This document shows, one piece after another, positions 9,457-17,767 of a stretch of 64,000 nt of DNA. The notes beneath the pieces were generated by a model that was not told the origin of the DNA, ran no database searches, and saw only the letters and a program-made list of their open reading frames with translations. This DNA comes from Leucobacter zeae (GTDB taxonomy: Bacteria; Actinomycetota; Actinomycetes; Actinomycetales; Microbacteriaceae): NCBI RefSeq assembly GCF_016758175.1, contig NZ_QYAB01000001.1, forward strand, positions 1,591,850 through 1,655,849. The letters are read 5' to 3'. The translations under genes and the position numbers were made by a program. How positions within the stretch are numbered: position 1 is the stretch's first letter; each line of letters opens with the position of its first letter.

Positions 9457-9468
9457 TATGCTGGTGGC
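9457..9468 (+). promoter_or_regulatory. Leaderless-type promoter of the second TagF-like gene
   Basis: TATGCT (9457-9462), 6 nt GGTGGC, then ATG 9469. There is no other ribosome-binding sequence, which decides this start over the upstream ATG at 9343. Confidence 0.55.
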
Positions 9469-10707
9469 ATGCAGATGGTGAAAGACGCCAGGCGGGCCAA
9501 GCGCCTGGTGAAGCGGGTGCTCAAGGGCCGCAGGGCGTACTTCGACCTCCGCGGCCTGCTCGCCGAACGCGGGCCGCTCGCCGAGGGCGCGTACCGGATC
9601 GGCGTCTACTTCGCCGACAGCGACGTGAACATCTATCAGATGCGGCAGTGGTACGCGCCGCTCCAGGAGCTCTCGAAGACGCATCCCGTGCTCCTGCTCG
9701 CGCGGAATGCCGCGGGCGCTCGGCAGCTCATGACCGAGAGCGGGCTCGACGTCGCGTTCGTCAAGAAGGTCACCGACCTCGAGCGCATCGTCGAGGAGCA
9801 GCCGCTCGAGGTGATCCTCTACGTCAACCAGAACACGCGCAACTTCCAGATGATGCGCTACGGGCGCCGCTGGCACGTCTTCGTCAATCACGGCGAGAGC
9901 GACAAGATGTACATGACGAGCAATCAGCACAAGGCCTACGACTTCGCGTTCGTCGCGGGGGACGCGGCGCGAGCGCGGCTGTCGAAAGCGCTGTGGGACT
10001 ACGACGTCGACCGCTGCACGGTGGCGATCGGGCGTCCGCAGACGGATCACCTGGTCGGGACGCCGCCGTTCGAGCCGGACGACCGCACGGTCGTGCTGTA
10101 CGCGCCGACCTGGGAGGGCGACCGGCCCGCCGCGTGCTACGGCTCGGTCGTCACCCACGGCGAACGGCTGGTGCGGGAGCTGCTCGCGACGGGCAGGCAC
10201 CGCGTCGTGTACCGGCCGCATCCGCGCAGCGGCGTCGTCGATGGCGACTTCGGTGCCGCGAACCGGCGCATCATCGCGGCCATCGCCGAGGCGAATCGGC
10301 GGGATCCGTCGGCGCAGCACGTCTACGACGACTCGCCGAGCCTCGGCTGGCAGCTGAGCCTGCCGGATGTCGCGATCTGCGACATCTCGGCGATGGTCTA
10401 CGACCGGCTCGCGACGGGCAAGCCGATCATGGTCACCCGGCCGACGGCCCCCGAAGCCTCGATCGACGAGGGCGGGTACCTCAGCGTCTGCGAGTGGCTC
10501 GACGTCGCGGACACGGCGGAGGCTGCCGCCGTGCTTGACCGCGTCATCGGCGACGAAGCGGCGCGCGAGCGCCTGGGGACCTGGTCGAGCCACTACTTCG
10601 GCGACACGACCCCCGGTGCGCCCACGCGCCGGTTCCACGAGGCGATCGAGGGGCTGCTCGCGAAGGCCGACGCGCACCGCGCCGCGGACGCGGCCGCGGG
10701 AGCCTGA
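9469..10707 (+). CDS. Second CDP-glycerol glycerophosphotransferase family protein
   Basis: A 412-residue single-unit member of the TagF/Glyphos_transf family. FVNHGESDKM (His141) occupies the place of the catalytic WHG motif. LYAPTWEG and YRPHPRSG are the usual phosphate-binding strands. Where most members have TDYSS, this one has CDISAM (Asp305), so one acidic residue and a serine are kept but the motif is altered. A basic N-terminal helix (KDARRAKRLVKRVLKGRR) may attach it to the membrane. Its divergent partner is the glycosyltransferase at 8301. It probably primes or extends a polyol-phosphate polymer; which of the two TagF-like proteins primes and which polymerises is not visible. Confidence 0.8.
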   Translation: MQMVKDARRAKRLVKRVLKGRRAYFDLRGLLAERGPLAEGAYRIGVYFADSDVNIYQMRQWYAPLQELSKTHPVLLLARNAAGARQLMTESGLDVAFVKKVTDLERIVEEQPLEVILYVNQNTRNFQMMRYGRRWHVFVNHGESDKMYMTSNQHKAYDFAFVAGDAARARLSKALWDYDVDRCTVAIGRPQTDHLVGTPPFEPDDRTVVLYAPTWEGDRPAACYGSVVTHGERLVRELLATGRHRVVYRPHPRSGVVDGDFGAANRRIIAAIAEANRRDPSAQHVYDDSPSLGWQLSLPDVAICDISAMVYDRLATGKPIMVTRPTAPEASIDEGGYLSVCEWLDVADTAEAAAVLDRVIGDEAARERLGTWSSHYFGDTTPGAPTRRFHEAIEGLLAKADAHRAADAAAGA

Positions 10708-10742
10708 CCCCGGGCTGCTTCGACCGCGGCGCGCGGCGCCGG

Positions 10743-11606
10743 TCAGGGCTCGGGCTGAGCCCCTGGCCGTCCGAGGACCGCCGCCGCAGCCGCGATGCCG
10801 GCTCGCGCGGCCGCGGCGAGGTCCGCGCCGCGAGCGTGCGCGACCAGGAAGCCGGCGGCGAAATGGTCGCCGGCACCGGTCGTGTCGACGACGTCGGGGA
10901 TTTCAGGCACGGGGACCCGGACCGTGTCGTTCGAGGTCCGGATCGACACCGGAGACGCGCCGTGCTTCACGACGACAACGCGGTTCGCAGGAGGGCCGAC
11001 GACGTCGAGCCCGAGCAGCTCCGCCTCGTCGGCGTTCGCGAAGACGAATCTCGGTGCGATCGCGTCCAGTATCCCGTGGATCCGCGCCGCGCCGAGCCAG
11101 GTGATGAGGCCGGCGGAGGAGGTGTCGACGCTGACCGGGATACCCCGGCGCGAGGCTTCGGAGCAGAGCCGCAGGAAGACCGCGCTCTCGGGCTCGGTCT
11201 CGAACCCGTAGAGCGGAAGGTGCAGCCAGGCGACGCCGTCGAGCCAGTCCGGATCGAAGGGCTCGACTTCGCGGGACGCGGCCCGATCAGGCAGCATGGT
11301 GCGTTCGCCGAGGTGGTCGACGAGGATCACGATGGTGCCGGTCGCGCCGCCGCGCTGCGCGCGGGTGGGAACGCCGTCGCGCTCGAGCTCGGCGATGAGC
11401 CGGTCGCCCGTGCCGTCCGCGCCGACCCGCGTGAGCAGCCGCGTGCGGCCGCCCTGCGACGCGATGGCCGCGGCGACGTTCGCGGCGCTCCCGCCCCTGA
11501 CGCGGAAGATGCGCGACCGGGTGTCGGTTCCGTGGGCGATGTCGTTCTCGGCCCAGACGACGACGTCCTCGACGAGGTCGCCCGCGACCGCGATCACGGC
11601 CGTCAT
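10743..11606 (-). CDS. psuK: PfkB-family carbohydrate kinase, probable pseudouridine kinase
   Basis: A 287-residue ribokinase-fold kinase. Visible are the N-terminal GDLVEDVVVW, the GGSAANVAAA substrate-binding loop and the anion-hole/catalytic motif DTTGAGD (241-247, base Asp247). The assignment to pseudouridine kinase rests on context: the start ATG 11606 overlaps the stop of the pseudouridine-5'-phosphate glycosidase gene by 4 nt (ATGA). The kinase would make pseudouridine 5'-phosphate, which the partner splits to uracil and ribose 5-phosphate. Without that context it would only be called a PfkB sugar or nucleoside kinase. The gene ends convergent with the TagF-like gene at 10707, with an imperfect GC hairpin around 10722-10744. 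Confidence 0.75.
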   Translation of the reverse strand: MTAVIAVAGDLVEDVVVWAENDIAHGTDTRSRIFRVRGGSAANVAAAIASQGGRTRLLTRVGADGTGDRLIAELERDGVPTRAQRGGATGTIVILVDHLGERTMLPDRAASREVEPFDPDWLDGVAWLHLPLYGFETEPESAVFLRLCSEASRRGIPVSVDTSSAGLITWLGAARIHGILDAIAPRFVFANADEAELLGLDVVGPPANRVVVVKHGASPVSIRTSNDTVRVPVPEIPDVVDTTGAGDHFAAGFLVAHARGADLAAAARAGIAAAAAVLGRPGAQPEP

Positions 11607-12520
11607 CCGTCGATCGCGCTCAGCGCAGCGGCGATCCGCGCGCCGAGATCCACGTTCCCGCGATACGCCGCGAGGTTCGCCGCCATGCTCTCGCCGCCAG
11701 TGGACCTCGCGAAGTAGTCGAGCAGATAGGGCGTGGAATCGTGGCCCCTGATCCCGCCGGCCTCGGCCGACGACAGCGCCTCGGCCAGCACGCGGTCGTG
11801 CAGTTCGGGGGAGAGCTGGAGCTCCGCGGCGACGGGGTTCGCGACGAGCAGCGTCGAGGCGATGCCGAGCGCGTCCCGCGCGGCCGCGATGCGCGCGGCC
11901 TCCTCCGGGCTGTCGATCGAGTACTCGATGTCGAAACCGGAGTCTGCGACGTAGAACCCGGGGTAGTCGGTGGTGCCGTATCCGACGACCGAGAGGTTCA
12001 GCGTCTCGAGCCGTTCGAGGGTGAGGCCGATGTCGAGGATCGACTTCACGCCGGCGCTCACCACGATGAGGGGGAGCCCGGCGAGCGTGCCGAGGTCGGC
12101 CGATTCGTCGAAGCTGGTCTCCGCACCGCGGTGGACGCCGCCGAGCCCGCCAGTCGAGAAGACCCGGACCCCGGCGCGCACCGCCAGGTACGCCGTCGCC
12201 GCCACCGTGGTGCCGGCGCTCAGCCCCTTGGCGACCGCGATCGGGATGTCGCGCAGGCTCGCCTTCACGGCAGTGTCGTCTCGGGACAGCGCGACGAGCT
12301 CGTCGGTGGTCAGCCCGACCGTCGGGGTGCCGCCGACTACGCCGATGGTCGCGGGGGTCACGCCGACGGCCCGTACGCGCTCCTCGGTCTCGAGCGCGAG
12401 CTCCTCGTTCGCCGGCCGAGGAAGGCCGTGCGTGAGGATGGTGGACTCGAGCGCGAGCACGGGTCGTCCCGCGCGCACCGCCTCGCGGACCGCGTCCGAG
12501 ACGCGTACGGATTCTGCCAT
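11603..12520 (-). CDS. psuG: Pseudouridine-5'-phosphate glycosidase
   Basis: A 305-residue enzyme that reversibly cleaves the C-C glycosidic bond of pseudouridine 5'-phosphate. Family motifs are clear: ALESTILTHGLP near the N-terminus, TPATIGVVGG, KGLSAGTTVAAT with the catalytic lysine, FSTGGLGGVHRGA, and NPVAAELQL with the late TPYLL region. Length is normal for PsuG. ATG 12520 is preferred because GAAGGG lies upstream and family members begin close to this point; ATG 12547 is the alternative. A minus-strand TAAAGT (12577-12572) is a plausible -10. It forms an operon with the kinase at 10743 and diverges from the LacI regulator. Confidence 0.93.
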   Translation of the reverse strand: MAESVRVSDAVREAVRAGRPVLALESTILTHGLPRPANEELALETEERVRAVGVTPATIGVVGGTPTVGLTTDELVALSRDDTAVKASLRDIPIAVAKGLSAGTTVAATAYLAVRAGVRVFSTGGLGGVHRGAETSFDESADLGTLAGLPLIVVSAGVKSILDIGLTLERLETLNLSVVGYGTTDYPGFYVADSGFDIEYSIDSPEEAARIAAARDALGIASTLLVANPVAAELQLSPELHDRVLAEALSSAEAGGIRGHDSTPYLLDYFARSTGGESMAANLAAYRGNVDLGARIAAALSAIDG

Positions 12521-12571
12521 GGTGCCGCCCTTCTTCGCGCGTGCCATCGATGCGTGGCATCGGTCGCACCT

Positions 12572-12683
12572 ACTTTATGGAGTCCACGAGTCGGCGGGCA
12601 AGGGGGTGCGGCGCTCCGTGCGGAGCACGGCGAATGTCTCGGTTCGATAACAGCGGTTGACGGGCGGCGCGCTCGGGTATTCA
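12572..12683. promoter_or_regulatory. Divergent promoter region between psuG and the LacI gene
   Basis: The 242-nt gap between psuG and the regulator holds a minus-strand -10-like TAAAGT (12577-12572) for psuG. On the plus strand TTGACG (12657-12662) and TATTCA (12678-12683) are separated by 15 nt. I could not settle on a LacI-type CG-centred operator, although regulation of both arms from here is likely. The rest of the gap to 12763 shows no gene. Confidence 0.35.
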
Positions 12684-12762
12684 CTGATCTGCAACGACGA
12701 AACCCGGGTAACACGGCCCGGAGACGAGCGGGGCACACAGCGGTGCCGAGGGGAATCAGAAC

Positions 12763-13800
12763 ATGGTCGGTCGAGCGGACGTCGCGCGCCTCGCCGGGGT
12801 CAGCCCCGCCGTGGTCTCGTACGTGCTCAACGGCTCCCACCCCGTCGCACCCGCGACGCGCGAGCGGGTGCTGGCGGCGATCGCCGAGCTCGGCTACCGC
12901 CCCAACGCGCTCGCGCGCAGCCTCGCGACGGCACGGACGCACACGCTCGGGCTGCTGCTCCCCGAGTCGGCCAACCCCTACTTCGCCCGGCTCTCCTCGG
13001 CGATCGAGGACGCCGCGTTCGCGGCGGGCTTCGCGGTGCTGCTGGGCAACGGTGGAGACAACGCCGCGCGGGAGCTGGGGTACGTCAGGGCGTTCCTGGA
13101 TCGGCGCGTCGACGGCATCATCGCGGTGCCCGGGGGCGAGTTCGCCGAGGGGTGGCGCGAGCTCGAGGCGGCCAGGGTCCCCGCCGTCTCGCTCGACCGT
13201 CTGCAGCACGACTTCGACCTGCCGTCGGTGGTCGTGGACAACGCGGGCGGCGCTCGCGATGCGACGGAGCACCTCATCGGTCACCGCCGGACGCGCATCG
13301 CGTGCATCACGGGCGGAGCCGAGGTCTCCTCGGCCCAGGAGCGCGCCGTCGGGTGGCGCGAAGCGCTGACGGGAGCCGGGCTGCCGGTCGACGAGCGGCG
13401 GCTCCGGCGCACCGACTTCAGCGTCGAGGCCGGGCACCGGGCGACGCTCGACCTGCTCGAGTGCGACCCCGGGGTCGACGCCGTGTTCGCGGGGTCCGAC
13501 ACGCAGGCGGTCGGCGCCCTGCGCGCCCTCGCGGACCTGGGCCTGCGCGCGGGGGAGGACATCGCACTCGTGAGCTTCGACGGAACCCCGCTCAGCGACT
13601 ACACGACGCCCCGCCTGACCACGGTCGCTCAGCCGTACGCCGAGATCGCCACAGAGGTGGTCCGCATGCTGCTGGCGCTGATCGCGGACCCGGGTCAGGA
13701 TCGCAGCCGGCTGCACCGCGTGCTGCCGACCACGCTGATCCCCCGCGACACCTGCGGCTGCGGGCCGGGGGAGCGGGACGCTCCGCTCGCGCCCCGATGA
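12763..13800 (+). CDS. LacI-family transcriptional regulator of the nucleoside island
   Basis: A 345-residue LacI/GalR repressor. The N-terminal helix-turn-helix reads ADVARLAGVSPAVVSYVLNG, followed by the hinge helix YRPNALARSLATART. The periplasmic-binding-protein-like effector domain spans about 60-330, with the usual VFAGSDTQAVGALRAL and TTVAQPYAEIA segments. A small cysteine-containing tail (DTCGCGPG), common in this subfamily, ends the protein. It lies between psuGK, divergent, and the BMP transporter/nucleoside hydrolase genes, same strand, 66 nt ahead. A nucleoside or ribose is therefore the likely inducer. That is inference from position. Confidence 0.88.
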   Translation: MVGRADVARLAGVSPAVVSYVLNGSHPVAPATRERVLAAIAELGYRPNALARSLATARTHTLGLLLPESANPYFARLSSAIEDAAFAAGFAVLLGNGGDNAARELGYVRAFLDRRVDGIIAVPGGEFAEGWRELEAARVPAVSLDRLQHDFDLPSVVVDNAGGARDATEHLIGHRRTRIACITGGAEVSSAQERAVGWREALTGAGLPVDERRLRRTDFSVEAGHRATLDLLECDPGVDAVFAGSDTQAVGALRALADLGLRAGEDIALVSFDGTPLSDYTTPRLTTVAQPYAEIATEVVRMLLALIADPGQDRSRLHRVLPTTLIPRDTCGCGPGERDAPLAPR

Positions 13801-13866
13801 CCCGAGCGCACGAACGCACCAACGAACGAACGAACCGCATCACCTGATGGAACCGAAGGAGTTTCT

Positions 13867-14886
13867 ATGAGAAAGCACATCACCACCGCCGTCGCGCTGG
13901 CCGCAGTCGCCGCGCTCGCGCTGACCGGCTGCAGTTCCTCCGGAGGCGGCGGGGGCGACGACGAGCAGTCGTACGCCGTGGCCAACGTCGTCAACGGCAA
14001 CCTGGGCGACCAGGGCTTCTTCGACGACTCGGAGACCGGCATGACCGCGCTCAAGGAGCAGGGCATCGAGACCAAGACGCTGCAGGCCGACGCGAACAAC
14101 CAGTCGCAGTGGAAGGCGAACGTCGAATCGGTCTCCACCGGCAAGTACGACATGGTCGTGGTCGGCACCTGGCAGATGAACGACATTCTCGCCGACGCGG
14201 CGAAGAAGTACCCGAAGCAGCACTACGTGATCTACGACTCCGCGGTCGAGGGCGACAACATCGCTTCGATCCTGTACGCCCAGAACGAGGGGTCCTTCCT
14301 CGCGGGGGTGCTCGCCGCGACGACGGTCAAGAACCAGACGGGCCTCGCCGAGGGCAGCAAGAGCGTCGGTGTCGTGGGCGGCCAGGACGCCGTGCCGATC
14401 ACGGAGTTCGTGGCCGGATTCGAAGCCGGCGTGAAGGCCGTCGATCCGGCGATGGAGGTCCAGAAGGCCTTCGTGGGCGACTACGTGAACTCCACCAAGG
14501 CCTACGATCAGGCGACCGCGATGTACCAGAAGGGCGCAGGCGTCGTCTACGCCGTCGCAGGCCAGGCCGGACTCGGCGTACTGAAGGCCTCGAAGGAATC
14601 GGACAGGTTCGCGATCGGCGTCGACAGCAACCAGAACCAGATCCAGCCGGGCCACATCCTCGCGTCGATGCGCAAGTTCATCGGCAACTCGATCGTGACC
14701 GCGGTCGAGGCCGACCAGGCCGGAGAGCTCAAGTACGGCGAGACGACCGTCTACAACCTCGAGAACGACGGTGTCGGCCTCGACTTCGAGGACAACGGGG
14801 ACCTGGTGCCCGAGGACGTCATGCAGTCCGTCGAGGACTACAAGGCGAAGATCATCTCGGGCGAGATCACCGTTCCCACCGAGTAG
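13867..14886 (+). CDS. BMP-family nucleoside-binding lipoprotein of an ABC importer
   Basis: A 339-residue substrate-binding lipoprotein. The signal peptide ends in the lipobox LTGC with lipidated Cys22, followed by a Ser/Gly linker. The mature part is a PnrA/BmpA-type type I binding protein: NGNLGDQGFFDDSETGM near the start, YDSAVEGDNIASILYAQNEGSFLAGVLAA and VGVVGGQDAVPITEFVAGFEAG in the middle. BMP proteins bind purine and pyrimidine nucleosides. AAGGAG precedes the ATG. The transporter subunits and nucleoside hydrolases directly downstream support nucleosides as ligand. A short GAAC microsatellite lies at about 13812-13827 just upstream. Confidence 0.92.
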   Translation: MRKHITTAVALAAVAALALTGCSSSGGGGGDDEQSYAVANVVNGNLGDQGFFDDSETGMTALKEQGIETKTLQADANNQSQWKANVESVSTGKYDMVVVGTWQMNDILADAAKKYPKQHYVIYDSAVEGDNIASILYAQNEGSFLAGVLAATTVKNQTGLAEGSKSVGVVGGQDAVPITEFVAGFEAGVKAVDPAMEVQKAFVGDYVNSTKAYDQATAMYQKGAGVVYAVAGQAGLGVLKASKESDRFAIGVDSNQNQIQPGHILASMRKFIGNSIVTAVEADQAGELKYGETTVYNLENDGVGLDFEDNGDLVPEDVMQSVEDYKAKIISGEITVPTE

Positions 14887-14896
14887 TCCGCTGCAC

Positions 14897-14931
14897 GGCG
14901 GGGCGCGGCGCCGACGGCGCCGCGCCCCGCC
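14897..14931 (+). terminator. Intra-operon hairpin between binding protein and ATPase
   Basis: A perfect 16-bp GC stem (14897-14912 with 14916-14931) with a 3-nt loop lies 11 nt after the lipoprotein stop and 29 nt before the ATPase start. Such hairpins usually protect or partly terminate the upstream mRNA, so that binding protein is made in excess of membrane subunits. Confidence 0.65.
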
Positions 14932-14959
14932 ACCCGCCGTCAATCGGAAGGAATCCGCC

Positions 14960-17767
14960 GTGTCGGAGTTGACACCGATTCTGCAATTGAGCGGAATCAC
15001 CAAGGCCTTCGGGGAGAAGGTCGCGAACGAGGACATCTCGCTCTCGTTCCTGCCCGGGCGCGTCCACGCCATCGTGGGCGAGAACGGTGCGGGCAAGACC
15101 ACCCTCATGAACATGATCTCGGGCAACCTGCAGCCCGACGCCGGCGAGATCCGCTTCGACGGAACCGCGGTCACGGTCGACACCCCCAATCGGGCCGACG
15201 AACTCGGCATCGGGATGGTGCACCAGCACTTCAAGCTCGTGCCGTCGTTGACGGTCGCCGCGAACATCTTTCTCGGCAAGGAGCTCACCACGGGCCTCGG
15301 CCGCCTCGACCAGAGGGGGATGCAGGCGAGGGTGCGCGAGCTCTCGGAGCGCTTCGGCCTCGCGATCGACCCCGAGGAGATCGTCGAGGACCTCTCGGTC
15401 GGCGAACGGCAGCGCGTCGAGATCCTGAAGGCGCTCTCGCACGACACGCGCCTCCTCATCCTCGACGAGCCCACCGCGGTGCTGACGCCGGCCGAGGCCG
15501 ATGAGCTCTTCGTCGTCGTGCGACAGTTGGCCGCACGAGGGTGCGCGATCGTCTTCATCTCGCACAAGCTCGGGGAAGTGCTCGCGATCGCCGACGACAT
15601 CTCGGTGATCCGCGACGGCCGCGTGGTCGGCACCCAGCCGGCGGCCGGCCTCACCCAGACCGACATCGCGACCATGATGGTCGGGAGGGAAGTGCTGCTG
15701 CGCATCAAGCACACCCCCGCGAATCCGACGGACGAGGTGCTCAGCGTCGACGGGCTCACGGCGGTCGACAACCGGGGGATCCTCGCCCTCAGGGACGTCT
15801 CGCTCGCGATCCGCCGCGGCGAGGTCGTCGGCATCGCGGGCGTCGAGGGCAACGGCCAGTCCGAGCTCACCGCGGCAATCGCTGGCATGATCGACGTCCC
15901 GCGCGGCACGATCAGGATCTCCGGGCAGGACGTCACGCGCGCGTCGGTCGCGAAGCGCCGCGAGATCGGGCTCGCGTACGTGCCCGAGGACCGGCACGAG
16001 GAGGGTGCGGGACCGTCGCTCTCCATCGCCGAGAACATCGCGGCGACCAAGCTCGATCCGCCGCTCGTGCGCTTCGGCTGGCTCTCGCTCGCGAAGATGC
16101 GCGAGCTGTCGCAGAAGCTGATCGCCATGTTCGACGTGCGCGGGGCGTCGCCCGGCACACGCATCGGGGATCTCTCCGGCGGCAACATGCAGAAGGTGCT
16201 CATCGCGCGAGAGTTCACCTCCGATCCCGAGCTGCTCGTGATCTCGCAGCCGACCCGCGGCGTCGACGTCGGCGCGATGGAGTTCGTGCACAACTCGATC
16301 GTGGCCGCCCGCGACCGCGGCGCCGGAGTGCTCCTGGTCTCGGCGGACCTCGGCGAGGTCATGAGCCTGTCCGATCGTCTCCTGGTGATGTTCCGCGGCG
16401 AGTTCGTCGCCGAGTTCACGCAGGAGAACATGAGCGAGACCGCTGTCGGCCTCGCGATGGCGGGCACTCGGCCGACCCCCGAGGCGCTCGCCGAGGCGGA
16501 GGCGGAGCGCGCACGCGTCGCCGACGAGCTCGGCCTCGACACCGAGCTCGTCGCCGCGATCGAGGCCGACGCTTCGGTGGCGAACGTGACCGAGAGCGTG
16601 CACGTCGCCGAGCCCGAGTTCGACACGGCCGCGGTCTCGGTGGATCCGAACGGGGCGCCGCGCGGACGGTTCTTCGCGAGCCTCGCCAGCCGCGCGTTCG
16701 AGAGCGCCAAGCAGCCCGTCATCGCGGTGCTCGTCGCGCTCGTGATCGGGGTCTTCGTGATCCTGGCGATCGGGCGCAACCCGTTCGAGGCCTACGTCGC
16801 GCTCTTCACCTCCGGGTGGAGCGAGTCGTTCGGGATCTCGAACATCGTCGCGACATTCATCCCGCTCGCCGTGATCGCGGCGGCAACGATCGTGTCGTTC
16901 CGGGCCGGGTTCTTCAACATCGGCGCCGAGGGGCAGCTCTACTTCGGCGCCTTCTTCGGCGCAGTGGCGGGCGTCGCGTGCGCCGGCCTCCCTCCGTTCA
17001 CCGTGATGCTCGTCGTGATGGTCGTCGGGTCGCTGGCCGGGGCGCTCTGGGGGCTCCTCCCCGGCTGGCTGTTCGCCTTCTGGCGCGTCGACATCATCGT
17101 CACGACGCTCCTGCTCTCCGAGGTCGCGAAGCTCATCACCCGCTTCCTCGTGACCGGGCCGTTCAAGGATCCGACCGCGGGGTACGAAGCGTCCGAGAAG
17201 CTGCCGGAGGGTGTGCAGTTCACCATGTTCAGCCCCGAATACGGCATCGGCCCCGACCTGATCCTCGCCCTGCTGGCCGCGGTCGGCATCGCGCTGCTGC
17301 TCAGCCGCACGCGCTGGGGCCTGAAGGTCAAGCAGCTCGGCGAGATGAACCGTTTCGCGCAGTACACGGGCGTCTCGGTCAAGGCGATGTCGATCCAGGT
17401 CATGATGCTCTCGGGCGCGGTGGCCGGCTTCACCGGCGCGCTGCTCGTGCTCGGACCCAACGGCGATCGCTTCATCCAGGCCTTCTCGCCCGGGTACGGC
17501 TTCCTCGCCATCACGGTCGCGCTGCTCGCGCGCCTGAACCCGTGGGCGTCGCTCGTCGCGGCGCTGTTCTACGCGACGATGATGGCGGGCAGCACCGGCC
17601 TGCAAGAGATCGACGTGCCGTTCCCCGTGGTGAGTGTGCTCCAGGGCATCATCATCATCGCCATCACCGCGACCTTCGTGTGGAACCGCACGAGGCGCAC
17701 GTCGACCACAGCGAAGCGGGCGGTCGCGCCGAGCGCGCCCGCCGCGACCGAACGGAGCGCAGCCTGA
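14960..17767 (+). CDS. ABC nucleoside importer: twin ATPase fused to permease
   Basis: A 935-residue chain joining two normally separate subunits. Residues 1-510 are a tandem ABC ATPase of the NupO/RbsA type. The first domain has Walker A GENGAGKTT (40-48), signature LSVGE (145-149) and LLILDEPTAVL. The second has the degenerate P-loop GVEGNGQSE and LSGGNMQ. A charged linker of about 65 residues leads into a BPD_transp_2 permease from about 586, with eight or more hydrophobic segments and FRAGFFNIGAEGQLYFGA. GTG 14960 follows GGAAGGA. Reading is uninterrupted, so this is a true fusion rather than a frameshift. It would pair with the second permease at 17767 and the lipoprotein at 13867. Confidence 0.93.
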   Translation: MSELTPILQLSGITKAFGEKVANEDISLSFLPGRVHAIVGENGAGKTTLMNMISGNLQPDAGEIRFDGTAVTVDTPNRADELGIGMVHQHFKLVPSLTVAANIFLGKELTTGLGRLDQRGMQARVRELSERFGLAIDPEEIVEDLSVGERQRVEILKALSHDTRLLILDEPTAVLTPAEADELFVVVRQLAARGCAIVFISHKLGEVLAIADDISVIRDGRVVGTQPAAGLTQTDIATMMVGREVLLRIKHTPANPTDEVLSVDGLTAVDNRGILALRDVSLAIRRGEVVGIAGVEGNGQSELTAAIAGMIDVPRGTIRISGQDVTRASVAKRREIGLAYVPEDRHEEGAGPSLSIAENIAATKLDPPLVRFGWLSLAKMRELSQKLIAMFDVRGASPGTRIGDLSGGNMQKVLIAREFTSDPELLVISQPTRGVDVGAMEFVHNSIVAARDRGAGVLLVSADLGEVMSLSDRLLVMFRGEFVAEFTQENMSETAVGLAMAGTRPTPEALAEAEAERARVADELGLDTELVAAIEADASVANVTESVHVAEPEFDTAAVSVDPNGAPRGRFFASLASRAFESAKQPVIAVLVALVIGVFVILAIGRNPFEAYVALFTSGWSESFGISNIVATFIPLAVIAAATIVSFRAGFFNIGAEGQLYFGAFFGAVAGVACAGLPPFTVMLVVMVVGSLAGALWGLLPGWLFAFWRVDIIVTTLLLSEVAKLITRFLVTGPFKDPTAGYEASEKLPEGVQFTMFSPEYGIGPDLILALLAAVGIALLLSRTRWGLKVKQLGEMNRFAQYTGVSVKAMSIQVMMLSGAVAGFTGALLVLGPNGDRFIQAFSPGYGFLAITVALLARLNPWASLVAALFYATMMAGSTGLQEIDVPFPVVSVLQGIIIIAITATFVWNRTRRTSTTAKRAVAPSAPAATERSAA

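Noticed and set aside
12521-12547. ATG 12547 as psuG start
   Set aside because: It has no ribosome site and adds nine residues not expected in PsuG. ATG 12520 has GAAGGG upstream. Kept as an alternative only.
16600-16720. Frameshift or lost stop codon joining ATPase and permease
   Set aside because: The reading frame and codon bias are continuous through the linker, so a natural fusion is the simpler reading.
13840-16779. Ser/Thr-rich antisense frame opposite the BMP and ATPase genes
   Set aside because: Composition is typical of a shadow frame, and it would cover the intra-operon hairpin and both real starts.
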